This document shows, piece by piece, positions 6,867 to 16,261 of a stretch of 64,000 nt of DNA. Below the pieces are notes generated by a model, which searched no databases, was not told the DNA's origin, and worked only from the letters and a program-made list of their open reading frames with translations. Source of the stretch: Motiliproteus sp. MSK22-1 (GTDB lineage Bacteria > Pseudomonadota > Gammaproteobacteria > Pseudomonadales > Balneatricaceae); NCBI RefSeq assembly GCF_001968815.1, contig NZ_MIEQ01000044.1:1-64000 (forward strand), read 5' to 3'. The position numbers were made by a program, and so were the translations under genes. Every line of letters starts with the position of its first letter. The stretch's first letter is position 1.

Positions 6867-6876
6867 CAAAAAGAGT

Positions 6877-7866
6877 ATGATCATGGATGATATACCCGTT
6901 GCCTTACCCTCAAAACCTATCCGTTTTATCGACCAATTACGCGCTTTTATCAGAACACGAAATTTGGCTTACAAGACTGAAAAAACTTACGTTCATTGGA
7001 CTCTTCGTTTTATCAGGTTTAATCAGAAACGGCATCCAACGGAGCTTGGGGCTTATGAGGTTGAGCAGTTCCTTTCCTATTTGGCTGTGCAAGGTCGGTG
7101 TGCACCGAGTACACAAAAAACCGCTCTCAATGCACTGGTTTTTCTTTATCGTGAGTTTCTAAAAACCCCATTGGAGAATATTCGGCCGATTGCCTCGTCT
7201 AAACGGGCAAAAGTGCCCCAAGTCTTAAGCCATCAATAGGCACTTTCTGTTCTCAGTAACCTACGAGATCCCTACCTGTTAATCGTCCAGCTACTTTATG
7301 GCTCCGGACTTCGATTGAATGAATGTTTACGCTTACGTACTAAAGATATTGATTTTTCAATGTCAATAATAGTGGTACGACAAGGAAAGGGAGGTAAGGA
7401 TAGACGAACGCTGCTACCTGGAAGCCTCTCTGTTCGGTTACAAAAACAAGTGGAGTATGTAAAAAATTTGCACAAACTGGATTCAGATAATGGCTCAGGC
7501 GAGGTATATATGCCTAATGCGTTGGGAAAAAAATATCCTAGTGTTGCCGGATCGCCAGGATGGCAGTATTTGTTTCCAGCACAGAGCACGTCCATTGATC
7601 CTCGGTCTGGTATTGAACGACGTCACCATGTTATGGATAGCACCGTGCAGAAACAACTACGAAGCGCAGTAAAGGCTGCAAAAATGCTAAAAGTGGTTAG
7701 CTGCCATACGTTCCGCCACAGTTTCGCCACTCGCCTACTTGAACAAGGTTATGACCTGCGTACAATACAAGAACTTCTGGGTCACTCAGATATACGTACA
7801 ACCGAGATATATACTCACGTTGCCAGTGGAGGAGGCCTTGGCGTCCGAAGCCCTATTGATATGTAA
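6877..7866 (+). pseudogene. intI: Integron integrase IntI with an in-frame TAG stop
   Basis: This is a site-specific tyrosine recombinase that inserts and excises cassettes at attI and attC. Counted through the stop, the frame gives 329 codons, close to the usual ~320-337. The catalytic residues fall at R146, H277, R280, H303 and Y312, the same numbers as in class 1 IntI. The integron-specific insert is present (ALGKKYP...GWQYLFP...DPRSG...RRHH, about residues 216-252). Codon 121 is TAG (7237-7239) in the linker between the N-terminal DNA-binding and catalytic domains, so only a 120-residue fragment would be made without readthrough. No other disruption is seen, which implies a recent mutation, a sequencing error, or suppression. 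The start is ATG at 6877 or 6883. Confidence 0.92.
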
Positions 7867-7886
7867 AGGCTTGCTGAGAATTAACT

Positions 7887-7919
7887 AAAGCAGCGTTTCA
7901 CTCACCGTGGCGCTGCTTT
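7887..7919. terminator. Hairpin between intI and cbiX
   Basis: AAAGCAGCG (7887-7895) and CGCTGCTTT (7911-7919) form a nine-base perfect stem between two convergent genes. T-rich or A-rich flanks are short, so it may end transcription from either side. Confidence 0.7.
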
Positions 7920-7945
7920 ATCACGATCAAATCTACAACCAACGA

Positions 7946-9082
7946 CTACCGATGAGCAAATGTCTCATCCGCACTACCGTCACCTATCCGATCCTTCTCT
8001 TCATCCAACACTTCCTGTGGGAATTGGCTCATAAAGCAGCAGCAAACCCCCTCTCCGATCATGGTTCTGGGTCCCATTGGATGGGCGATGTGTTTATAGA
8101 CTCCGTGGGAATGACCATGGGAGTGGTCATGGCTGTGTCCGTGGGAGTGATCATGACTATGGGAGTGGGAATGGTCATGTGAGTGCCCTTCTTCATGATC
8201 ATGGCTGTGCTTATGCTCTTCAGGATCAGAATACTCCGCATGGTGGTGATGGATGTCCACTTCACCGGCGGCTAGGCGTTTTTTGAAGGAGCTCATTAGG
8301 GTTTGCGGTGCTTCGCTGCCTTCCATAATTTCGCGAACGCGTATTTCAAAGGCATCGATGACTTTCGGGTGGTCGTTCAGATATTGGGTTTTTATGAATT
8401 CAACGCCAGGGTTCTGCTCTGCCACTCGGTCTACATAGCCGTAGATTCGCTTAATTAAACGACCGGTAAAGAGGAAGTAAGGGGCGACAACCACTCGCTT
8501 GTAACCCAGCTTCAGAAGCTTTTCCAAACCCACGCCTACGGATGGGTAAGTGACTCCAGAATAGACCGTATCCGCCCAACCAAAGCCCATGTTTTCGTTA
8601 ACAATTCGGGTTAGTTTTGCCGCTTCGGCATTGGCGCCGGTATCTGAGGTACCACGGCCAACGACGACCAGCAAAGTATCATAGAGATCTTCTGGTGGGT
8701 TTTCTGGATCAAGGCCCAGGGACTCATAGATTCGTGCCTGGAATGCATTGATCATGGCGTCATGGAGTCCAAGTTCACTGCCGTAACTGACCTTAAGCCC
8801 TGGATTCTTCTCTTCGAAGGTGGTCAATACGGATGGAATATCGTTCTTGGCATGGGTTGCTGCAAACAGCATTCCAGGAACCGCGTAGATCTCATCAACC
8901 CCTTGTTTGATCAGATCATTTAAGCCCATATGGATATTGGGTGCAGAAAACTCTAGAAAACCGTATTCAACCGGTATGGAAGGAAAACGTTCTTTCAGAC
9001 CCGCAGCAACGCGTCCGAATTCACGTTCTGCGTCTTTGTCACGACTTCCGTGACCACACACCATAATACCTTTCTTAGACAC
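7946..9082 (-). CDS. cbiX: Sirohydrochlorin cobaltochelatase CbiX (long form, His-rich)
   Basis: CbiX inserts Co2+ into sirohydrochlorin, the early cobalt-insertion step of the oxygen-independent cobalamin route, in the cytoplasm. About 378 residues form two related halves: N-terminal GIMVCGHGSRD with the substrate/metal His, and a second domain with VVVGRGTSD. A His/Asp/Ser-rich stretch (HSHDHSHG repeats, about residues 280-330) follows, then a C-terminal GVCCCFM cysteine cluster. His tails and C-terminal Cys/Fe-S motifs are known in long CbiX proteins. A GTG at 9082 with GGAG six bases before it is preferred over a GTG five codons upstream. It is the last gene of the cobalamin run, separated from cobN by about 204 bases that hold no gene. 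Confidence 0.93.
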   Translation of the reverse strand: MSKKGIMVCGHGSRDKDAEREFGRVAAGLKERFPSIPVEYGFLEFSAPNIHMGLNDLIKQGVDEIYAVPGMLFAATHAKNDIPSVLTTFEEKNPGLKVSYGSELGLHDAMINAFQARIYESLGLDPENPPEDLYDTLLVVVGRGTSDTGANAEAAKLTRIVNENMGFGWADTVYSGVTYPSVGVGLEKLLKLGYKRVVVAPYFLFTGRLIKRIYGYVDRVAEQNPGVEFIKTQYLNDHPKVIDAFEIRVREIMEGSEAPQTLMSSFKKRLAAGEVDIHHHHAEYSDPEEHKHSHDHEEGHSHDHSHSHSHDHSHGHSHDHSHGHSHGVYKHIAHPMGPRTMIGEGVCCCFMSQFPQEVLDEEKDRIGDGSADETFAHR

Positions 9083-9286
9083 TTCTATTCTCCACACACT
9101 TCATAAGGTAATCGAAAGTTTACGCATTCTAACGCTAAGGCGGCTATTTATTCTAATGAATTAGCTCCATGGGATGTTCCATATTGAAAGAACTCAATTA
9201 AACATCTGGCCGTCTTATTCTTAATTTCAATCGCTAATAGTTTTATTAATAATCAGTACTGTACGGGAACTACCCGTCAATACTGT

Positions 9287-12200
9287 TCAAATTGCGCTTT
9301 CCTGTTGTTGATCGATATCCAGCAAGAGATCCTGTAATGCTTCTGCATATTCGCCCGGATCTTGCCACAATCCTCGTTGGGTTGCTTCCAAAAGTCGCTC
9401 CGCCATTTCTTCCAGCGCATGAGGGTTGTGCTGTTCCAGGAAGGCTCGGTTCTCGGGATCAAACACCAGGGCATCAGACACTTTTTGGTACTGATAGTCC
9501 GCGATCAAATTGGTTGTGGCATCGTAGGCAAACATATAGTCCACACTGGCGGTCATCTCAAAAGCCCCCTTATAACCATGCTCACGCATGGCGGTTATCC
9601 ACTTGGGATTTAACACCCGAGAACGTATGACCCTGTTAAGCTCTTCTTTCAGGGTGCGAACTTTAGGGACCGCAGGGTTTGAGTGATCGTTGTGATAGAC
9701 TTCAGGAGCCTCGCCACTATAGACAGTTACGGCGTTGGTCATTCCACCCTGGAATTGGTAATAATCATCGGAATCAAGAATATCGTGCTCACGATTGTCC
9801 TGATTCTGAACCACCGCTTCCAGCTGTGACAACTGATGCTGAAAAGCTCCCTTAGCTTCAATGCCATCACCTTGTTGATTACCCCCTAGCTGACGACCAT
9901 AAGCGTAACCACCCCAGTTCAGGTAGGCTTCAGCCAAATCCGATTGCTGCTCCCAGCAGCGTTCATCAATCAGTCCTTGAAGACCCGCACCGTAGGCCCC
10001 CGGTTTACTGCCGAAGACTCTAAAACTGGCTTGTCTTTCCGCTTCTTCGATGGCCATTCCTTGATCTACCAGCTGTTGTTGACGCGCCTGAATATTGGCT
10101 TTGATGGTATTGCCGTTACCGGGTTCTTCCAAAGCCGCAATGGCCTGAACAGCAGCGTCATAGAGTTTCATCACATTGGGGAATGCATCCCGAAAGAATC
10201 CAGAAACTCTCAAGGTAACATCCACTCTGGGCCGACCCAGCTGCTGGCAAGACAGTACTTCGAAATCAACCACCCGATTAGAACCCGGTGCCCAGATGGG
10301 CCTCACCCCCATTAATGCAAACGCCTGGGCAATGTCATCGCCCCCGGTCCGCATGGTCGCAGTTCCCCAAACGGATAAGCCTAATTGCTTGGGATAATCT
10401 CCCTGCTCCTGCAAGTGACGTTGCAACAACGCTTGGGCGGATCGTTCACCGATAGCCCATGCCGCGGGTGATGGGATAGAGCGATTGTCGACTGAGAAGA
10501 AATTTCGCCCGGTCGGCAAAGTATCCAAACGCCCACGCGTTGGAGCACCACTAGGACCTGGAGGTACAAATACACCTTTAAGTCCATCCAGCAGAGATGC
10601 GATTTCAAGCTCAACACTTTGCTCTAGAGCGCGACGAATACTATTCCGAGCATACAGTAGCTGTTCACTGGTTTTCGGATATTTCGTTGAAGAAAGCCCG
10701 GTTTCGATTGGGTCATCTAGCTCTATACCGACTAAAGCCGAATCTGTCAAAACGTAACGACATACCCAATCTATGGCTAATAGCTCTAAACGTTCGCGGG
10801 TATCAGCCTGACTTCGCCAGAGATCATCGCTCACTGCTGTAAGTACCTCTGGTCGGTTTCCCGTCCAGGGTTCATGATTCGCGTCTAGTGGATCAAATAG
10901 TTCCCCATCCACTCTCAAATCAAGATCGGTAACCAGATTGTGCAAAATCCCCTGACTGCTTGCGTCCTGTTCGCTCCCTTCCCTGCCTCGGGGTAAGCGC
11001 AATAAGGCCACCAAGGTATCACTGAGTTTTTCAGTCTCGGGAAGGGCTCCCAGAATATGCAGTCCATGGCGAATTTGCGCCTCTTTGATATCACAGAGAT
11101 AAGCATCCAGATCCTCCAATAACTTTTCATCTATAGCTTGGTCATCTATGGCCTGCTTATCTGCGGTTTCTTCACCGTCCTGTTGTCCAGCAGCGGTTAA
11201 CTCATCCAATACGTTAGAGCTTCGGACTTGTTTTAGTATTTCCTCCCGCAACCATTGTTCTCGACGAACGTCCATCCCCAGAGCCTGATAATACTCGTCA
11301 ACCAGGGTTTCCAGCTCTGCCAACTCTCCATAGCTTTCGGCTCGGGTCATGGGTGGCATTAAATGATCAATAATCACTGCCTGAGTTCGACGTTTGGCCT
11401 GTGCCCCCTCCCCCGGATCATTGACGATAAAGGGGTAGAAATGTGGCATGGGTCCCAGGGCAATATCAGGCCAGCAGCTGCTGGATAGCGCGCTGCCTTT
11501 TCCGGGTAACCATTCCAGATTACCGTGTTTACCCACATGAATAACCGCATCAACCTGATAGCAATGTCTTAACCAAAAATAGAATGCCAAATAGTTATGG
11601 GGAGGGATCAAATCAGGGTCATGGTAGTTGGCTACCAGATCGATGTTAAACCCTCGGGCGGGCTGAATACCGACGAAAGTTTCTCCCAGACGAATCCCGG
11701 ACAACATCAAACGACCATCACGGTATTTGATATCCTCTTCGGGTGCGCCCCATTGGTTATAAACCGCCTGCTGACAGCTATCAGGTAACTGTCGAAAGTC
11801 TTGTAGATATTCCTCTACACTGAGGCTTTGCCAGCAGGGGAGTTGGTGTAAGGTGTTTGGATTATTAGTGACTGCACCTAAGAGTTCAGCAATCAGTGCA
11901 TCACCGGATTCTGGGATATTAGTGACGGGATAACCCGCTTGCTCCATGGCCTTTAGGATATTAATGGTTGATGCGGGCGTATCCAATCCAACACCATTAC
12001 CAATCCGGCCATCTTTGGTGGGGTAATTCGCCAAAATCAAGGCGATTCGCTTGTCCTTATTGGTTTTAGAGGACAATGAACAATGTCGCCTCGCTAGCTG
12101 TGCAACAAAACGAGCCCGCTCTGTGTGCAGTGCATAACGTACAACAGATATCTGGCAACGCTCATCAAAGTAGCTTTCCGCTTTGAAACTCACCGCGCGG

Positions 12201-13402
12201 GTATGAATGCGACCATCCATTTCGGGCAGTACCACTTGCATGGCGATATCGCGACTGCGCAATCCCTGTGAGTGTTGCTCCCAATCCGCTTCGGTACTGC
12301 TGGAAAGCACCAGTTGCAACACAGGAATCGGACGAACAAAAGGCGAATAGAACTCAGTGGGCTCTGATGACAGATCAGGACTGGCCACCGTGTTGCTGGC
12401 AAATCCGGTGGTATTGATGATTAGCTGAGCATTGCTCTGTTCAAGTAGTGCATTAACCAGCGCCAGGGATTCAGCATCCTTTAATGAGGCAATAGCGATA
12501 GGTAGCGGATTCAGCTGTTGTGCTTCCAGCTCAACAATTAGCTCATCAAACATCGCGGTATTAGCACTTTGCAAATGGCTACGGTAAAACAACAGCAAAC
12601 AGACCGGAGCTGCATACATCCCGCTATCATTAGGGTTTTTGTCGTTACTGTCTTTATCATTGCTGCTTTTTTTACCAATCACAGCATCATTATCAGCCCA
12701 GCGCTGCTGCCATTCAGCATAGCTGCATAGACCTGATTGAGAGTGACCTGATTGCTGCTGACCCGATTGATGCTCTCGGTAGGCAGGCATATACATCGAG
12801 CAACGGGGTAACACCCGAGGTTCATGCCATTCACTATCACTCCCGGTATTGCCCCGGTTCAGATACTGGGTCGATAGGAACCGAAATAGCTGCTGTGCGT
12901 TATCGACTCCACCTTCACGTAGATAGCGCCAAACCCGACGACTGTCTTCAGCAGCCACGGTACAAGCTTCGAACAACTCCGGGTCTGGAGCATCATCACC
13001 GGGAACCAGAATCAACTGCCGCTCTATTTTATTCCCATTTTCATCTGTGCCATTAGCTTTGGCCCAGGCTTGCAGGCGTTCAAAACCATACTGCCAATAA
13101 TTTTGACCGCCCAGGAGGGAAACGACAACAACTTTGGCGTGGCTTAGTACCTTATGCTCGTAGAGGTCGAAAGCCGCAGGTTTCAGAAGCTGCATCCAAT
13201 TCGCCAGGCGAATATCCGAACAATGTTCTGTGCCATCAGGCAGTCCGTTAACTCCACCGGGCTGTCTATTAACCCCAGCGGCAAGCGCAGCCAGCAAACT
13301 GTCTGCGGCTGCCAGCACGACGATATCTGCCGGAGACTGATCCAGGTCGATGATGCCTTCTTCATCGACAAAGCCTCCGGGTTGAGCGGCCAGTAAATGC
13401 AT
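9287..13402 (-). CDS. cobN: Cobaltochelatase subunit CobN
   Basis: This is the large catalytic subunit of the ATP-dependent chelatase that inserts cobalt into hydrogenobyrinate a,c-diamide in the late-insertion route, related to Mg-chelatase ChlH/BchH. At 1371 residues it is slightly longer than most CobN proteins. Characteristic segments include DAVIHVGKHGNLEWLPGKG in the middle, the DPGEGAQAKRRTQAVIIDHL region, and C-terminal GGMTNAV and LNPKWITAMREHGYKGA. The start codon directly follows the cobW stop (no gap). The AAA/vWA partners CobS/CobT are absent; the ChlI-ChlD fusion at 24351 probably takes their place. With CbiX also present, the locus has two potential cobalt chelatases. Confidence 0.97.
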   Translation of the reverse strand: MHLLAAQPGGFVDEEGIIDLDQSPADIVVLAAADSLLAALAAGVNRQPGGVNGLPDGTEHCSDIRLANWMQLLKPAAFDLYEHKVLSHAKVVVVSLLGGQNYWQYGFERLQAWAKANGTDENGNKIERQLILVPGDDAPDPELFEACTVAAEDSRRVWRYLREGGVDNAQQLFRFLSTQYLNRGNTGSDSEWHEPRVLPRCSMYMPAYREHQSGQQQSGHSQSGLCSYAEWQQRWADNDAVIGKKSSNDKDSNDKNPNDSGMYAAPVCLLLFYRSHLQSANTAMFDELIVELEAQQLNPLPIAIASLKDAESLALVNALLEQSNAQLIINTTGFASNTVASPDLSSEPTEFYSPFVRPIPVLQLVLSSSTEADWEQHSQGLRSRDIAMQVVLPEMDGRIHTRAVSFKAESYFDERCQISVVRYALHTERARFVAQLARRHCSLSSKTNKDKRIALILANYPTKDGRIGNGVGLDTPASTINILKAMEQAGYPVTNIPESGDALIAELLGAVTNNPNTLHQLPCWQSLSVEEYLQDFRQLPDSCQQAVYNQWGAPEEDIKYRDGRLMLSGIRLGETFVGIQPARGFNIDLVANYHDPDLIPPHNYLAFYFWLRHCYQVDAVIHVGKHGNLEWLPGKGSALSSSCWPDIALGPMPHFYPFIVNDPGEGAQAKRRTQAVIIDHLMPPMTRAESYGELAELETLVDEYYQALGMDVRREQWLREEILKQVRSSNVLDELTAAGQQDGEETADKQAIDDQAIDEKLLEDLDAYLCDIKEAQIRHGLHILGALPETEKLSDTLVALLRLPRGREGSEQDASSQGILHNLVTDLDLRVDGELFDPLDANHEPWTGNRPEVLTAVSDDLWRSQADTRERLELLAIDWVCRYVLTDSALVGIELDDPIETGLSSTKYPKTSEQLLYARNSIRRALEQSVELEIASLLDGLKGVFVPPGPSGAPTRGRLDTLPTGRNFFSVDNRSIPSPAAWAIGERSAQALLQRHLQEQGDYPKQLGLSVWGTATMRTGGDDIAQAFALMGVRPIWAPGSNRVVDFEVLSCQQLGRPRVDVTLRVSGFFRDAFPNVMKLYDAAVQAIAALEEPGNGNTIKANIQARQQQLVDQGMAIEEAERQASFRVFGSKPGAYGAGLQGLIDERCWEQQSDLAEAYLNWGGYAYGRQLGGNQQGDGIEAKGAFQHQLSQLEAVVQNQDNREHDILDSDDYYQFQGGMTNAVTVYSGEAPEVYHNDHSNPAVPKVRTLKEELNRVIRSRVLNPKWITAMREHGYKGAFEMTASVDYMFAYDATTNLIADYQYQKVSDALVFDPENRAFLEQHNPHALEEMAERLLEATQRGLWQDPGEYAEALQDLLLDIDQQQESAI

Positions 13403-14503
13403 TTAGGCAGCGTCCACCAATGCAGTTTCCAGCGCAGCTTTTACCACAGGTTCCTCAATACCTTTGCCTATAAAAACCAGCTGGGTAGCGCGGGTCTCTT
13501 CAGCTCCCCATAAGCGATCGAAGTGCACATCCAGACGCTTGCCAACGGCTTGGATAACCTGCCGCATAGGCTTTCCGGGAACCGCCGCAAAACCTTTAGC
13601 CCGAAAGATATTAAAATCTCCAATCAGGCCTTTTACCGCAACCTGTAGTTTATCGGCGTCCACTTCACCCAAGGTGATAACAAAGGAATCAAAATGGTCA
13701 TGAGCATGGTCATGATGTTCACCGTGGGCGTGATGATGATCGTGATGGTTGTGAATATCAGCAATACGCTCTTCTGAAGCGGCATCAAGGCCCATTAACA
13801 TGTCCAGTGGCGCTTCACCGTGGCTGATGTAAGTTGTTTTCACCGCCGCCGGTACCTTAGCTGCAACCACTTGCTCAACCCTTTCCCGCTCGCTTGATTC
13901 CAACAGATCATTTTTGCTCACGACGACCAGATCAGCGGCGCTCAATTGGTCATCCAGCAATTCTTGCAAGCTAGGGTCATGATCGAGACTTTCGTCGGCT
14001 AATCGCTGAGCCTGTACTTTGTCGGCATCATGGGCAAATCGTCCTGCAGCAACAGCAGGACCATCAATGACAGTAATCACTGCATCAACGGTGCAGTATT
14101 CCTTAATGCCCGGCCAGTTAAAGGCCTGCACCAGGGGCTTAGGCAATGCCAGACCACTGGTCTCAATAAGAATATGGTCGATATCATCACGTCGCTCGAC
14201 CAGTTGCTGCATGACCGGTAAAAACTCTTCTTCTACGGTGCAGCATATGCAGCCGTTGGCTAATTCATAGATACCGCTATTGGATTGATCATCTGATTGG
14301 GCTGGCGCTGCACTTTCATTGTCTTCACAATCCAGTGGGCAACTGCGCAGTAGATCAGCATCAATATCCAGCTCACCAAACTCGTTAACAATGACGGCTA
14401 TACGTTTGCCGGCCGCTTGCTTAAGTACATTTGACAGCAGAGTTGTCTTACCGCTACCCAGAAAACCGGTAACCACTGTGGTCGGGATTTTATTTAATTG
14501 CAT
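13403..14503 (-). CDS. cobW: CobW-type GTPase metallochaperone
   Basis: This G3E-family GTPase is thought to deliver Co2+ for corrin synthesis. 366 residues. Walker A GFLGSGKT at 13-20, NEFG at 40-43, the metal-binding CxCC motif (C85, C87, C88) and SKND for guanine recognition are all visible. A His-rich linker (HDHHHAHGEHHDHAHDH, about 250-270) joins the C-terminal CobW_C domain. The CxCC motif is the known high-affinity metal site of this family. The gene is packed between cobM (31-base gap) and cobN (no gap), consistent with the cobalt-specific clade rather than a zinc chaperone. Confidence 0.95.
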   Translation of the reverse strand: MQLNKIPTTVVTGFLGSGKTTLLSNVLKQAAGKRIAVIVNEFGELDIDADLLRSCPLDCEDNESAAPAQSDDQSNSGIYELANGCICCTVEEEFLPVMQQLVERRDDIDHILIETSGLALPKPLVQAFNWPGIKEYCTVDAVITVIDGPAVAAGRFAHDADKVQAQRLADESLDHDPSLQELLDDQLSAADLVVVSKNDLLESSERERVEQVVAAKVPAAVKTTYISHGEAPLDMLMGLDAASEERIADIHNHHDHHHAHGEHHDHAHDHFDSFVITLGEVDADKLQVAVKGLIGDFNIFRAKGFAAVPGKPMRQVIQAVGKRLDVHFDRLWGAEETRATQLVFIGKGIEEPVVKAALETALVDAA

Positions 14504-14534
14504 CGAATGCTCCTTAAAATACTGTTCGCTCTGA

Positions 14535-15371
14535 CTACTTAGCGCTTAGCGGCTCATAGGGTTCTGCTTTTGAAACGGAAGCCGTTCTTGATACTGTTCG
14601 TGGCTCAGCAGGTTTCACTTTTGGTCGGTACACGTGGGCCTGATCTTTGTGGTACAGATAAGAGTCGGCAAAATCATCACTGTCTAACACGTATCCAACC
14701 AGAATCAGGGCTGTCCGGCTGAAACCCTTATCCCGTACTTTTTTGACGATATCTTTGAGCGTTCCGGTGACTTTGTCCTGATCGGGCCAGGAGGTGCGAT
14801 AACAGACAGCTACGGGGCAATCCTCTCCATAATGAGGAATCAATTCCTCAACGATTTTATGGATTCGGGTTACTCCTAGATGTATCGCCAAGGTGGCGCC
14901 ACTTCGGGCTAATTCCGGTAGACGCTCTCGCTCAGGGAATGGGGTTTTCCCTTCATAACGGGTCATGATGATGGTCTGAGATATACCCGATAGTGTTAGT
15001 TCCTTGCCCAAATAAGCTGCGGATGCCGCAACAGCGCTCACGCCGGGGATGACCTGATAATCAATCTCGGCTTGCTCAAGACGTCGGATCTGTTCACCAA
15101 TAGCACCATAGAGGGCGGGATCACCACACTGCAGTCGCGCAACATCCTTACCCTGTTGATGGGCCTCGATAATATGCGTCATGATCTCATTGAGATCAAT
15201 CGACGCGGTGTCGACAATTTTTTCAGCACTGCCCTCCACTTCTTCAAGGACTTCACGAGGAATGAGAGAACCGGCATAAAGTACCACCGGGCATTGCTTG
15301 AGAATACGCTGACCTTTGAGAGTCATGAGTTCCGGATCACCCGGACCTGCTCCGATAAAATAGACTGTCAC
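14535..15371 (-). CDS. cobM: Precorrin-4 C11-methyltransferase CobM
   Basis: This SAM-dependent tetrapyrrole methylase acts on (cobalt-)precorrin-4 at C11. 278 residues beginning VYFIGAGPGDPELMTLKG, the family glycine-rich start, with YAGSLIPREVLE and ARLQCGDPALYG motifs specific to CobM/CbiF. A GTG start at 15371 lies 17 bases after the cobJ stop. The C-terminal ~25 residues are basic and extend beyond the core. Which form (cobalt-bound or not) it uses cannot be read from the sequence; the presence of CbiD, CbiG and CbiX favours the cobalt-bound form. Confidence 0.95.
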   Translation of the reverse strand: MTVYFIGAGPGDPELMTLKGQRILKQCPVVLYAGSLIPREVLEEVEGSAEKIVDTASIDLNEIMTHIIEAHQQGKDVARLQCGDPALYGAIGEQIRRLEQAEIDYQVIPGVSAVAASAAYLGKELTLSGISQTIIMTRYEGKTPFPERERLPELARSGATLAIHLGVTRIHKIVEELIPHYGEDCPVAVCYRTSWPDQDKVTGTLKDIVKKVRDKGFSRTALILVGYVLDSDDFADSYLYHKDQAHVYRPKVKPAEPRTVSRTASVSKAEPYEPLSAK

Positions 15372-15388
15372 CCGTTATGCCCGCCTTT

Positions 15389-16168
15389 TTAAACCAGTTT
15401 TTTGCTGTAACCACGAGGGGTATAAAGCCACTCCCGGGCGCCGTTAACAATATGTCTGGACTCACTGTTACCAACACTCACCAAGGTAAACATATCAACA
15501 TCCCTGGCATCGAGCTTTTCAAGGGTAGTGATGGTAATGCTCTCGTCTTCACGAGTGAGCTGACGCCCCAGTAATACAGGAGTTGTGGCAGGTCTGTATT
15601 GCAACAGAACGTCCCGTGCATGATTCAATTGCCAGTCGCGCTTACGGGAAACCGGATTATAGAAAGAAACCACAAAATCGCCAGAACCGGCACTGTGAAT
15701 CCGCTTTTCAATCGTCTCCCAAGGTGTCAGCAGATCCGACAGAGAAATGGTGCAAAAATCATGGCCCAAAAGCGCTCCCACTCGGCTAGCACCCGCTTGC
15801 ATCGCGGAAATGCCCGGAATCACTTCGATTTCAACGTCCAACCATTCAGGGTGATCTTCTTTACCCTGCAATTGTTGATCAAGCAATTCGAACACCAGGG
15901 TAGCCATGGCGTAAATCCCGATGTCACCACTGGAAATCAACGCGGTGGTTTTGCCACTGGCGGCTAAATCGAGGGCTAAACGAGCCCGGGCTATCTCTTC
16001 TCCCAAAGGAAGATCATGGTGTTGTTTACCATCACACACGTCACCCAGCAGATCCAGATAAAGACCATAGGCCACTAGATCAGAGCTGGCAGCAATGGCT
16101 TCCCGCGCTTTAGGTGCAACTAACTGACCATCACCAGGCCCAGTGCCTACTACATATAATTGACTCAT
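15389..16168 (-). CDS. cobJ: Precorrin-3B C17-methyltransferase CobJ
   Basis: It methylates C17 and contracts the ring of (cobalt-)precorrin-3. 259 residues starting LYVVGTGPGDGQLVAPKA with the CobJ/CbiH-typical VAYGLYLDLL and LISSGDIGIYAMA motifs and a C-terminal FYNPVSRKR segment. It is a single-domain methylase of normal length, with no fused CbiG domain, which is encoded next door. The ATG at 16168 immediately follows the TAA of a possible 30-residue frame. Confidence 0.96.
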   Translation of the reverse strand: MSQLYVVGTGPGDGQLVAPKAREAIAASSDLVAYGLYLDLLGDVCDGKQHHDLPLGEEIARARLALDLAASGKTTALISSGDIGIYAMATLVFELLDQQLQGKEDHPEWLDVEIEVIPGISAMQAGASRVGALLGHDFCTISLSDLLTPWETIEKRIHSAGSGDFVVSFYNPVSRKRDWQLNHARDVLLQYRPATTPVLLGRQLTREDESITITTLEKLDARDVDMFTLVSVGNSESRHIVNGAREWLYTPRGYSKKLV

Positions 16169-16261
16169 TTACGCATCATCTCTCTTTGTTACCGTGCCGC
16201 GGAGTTGGATTACCATAGAACCCCCATCGACCTGATTGGATTCCTGATTCTCTTTACTCAT
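16169..16261 (-). CDS. Possible 30-residue protein between cbiG and cobJ
   Basis: The ATG at 16261 overlaps the cbiG stop by eight bases and the frame ends TAA directly before the cobJ start codon, so both neighbours would be coupled to it. The peptide begins MSKENQESNQVDGG and ends KRDDA. No homology is recognised. The tight fit between genes favours translation, but it may only serve to couple cobJ to cbiG. Confidence 0.3.
   Translation of the reverse strand: MSKENQESNQVDGGSMVIQLRGTVTKRDDA

Larger units (their letters stand above)
88..7866. mobile_element. Chromosomal integron: integrase gene, attI region and about ten cassettes
   Basis: A tyrosine recombinase of the integron class reads rightward from 6877. 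To its left lie about ten units, each made of a minus-strand gene (or none) and an attC site beginning TAACGC-like and ending TTGTTA on the plus strand. For most cassettes the last bases of one attC (GTTRRRY side) are complementary to the R'' box of the next attC, as expected for cassettes inserted as circles: CCTAAC/GTTAGG at 2160 and 1766, CTTTTAAC/GTTAAAAG at 1694 and 1341, ACATAAC/GTTATGT at 1278 and 755, GCTTAAC/GTTAAGC at 702 and 180. The left end may continue outside the window. Confidence 0.93.

Noticed and set aside
8077-8286. Plus-strand frames opposite the His-rich part of cbiX
   Set aside because: They are shadows of the repetitive His/Asp/Ser codons and have no start signals.
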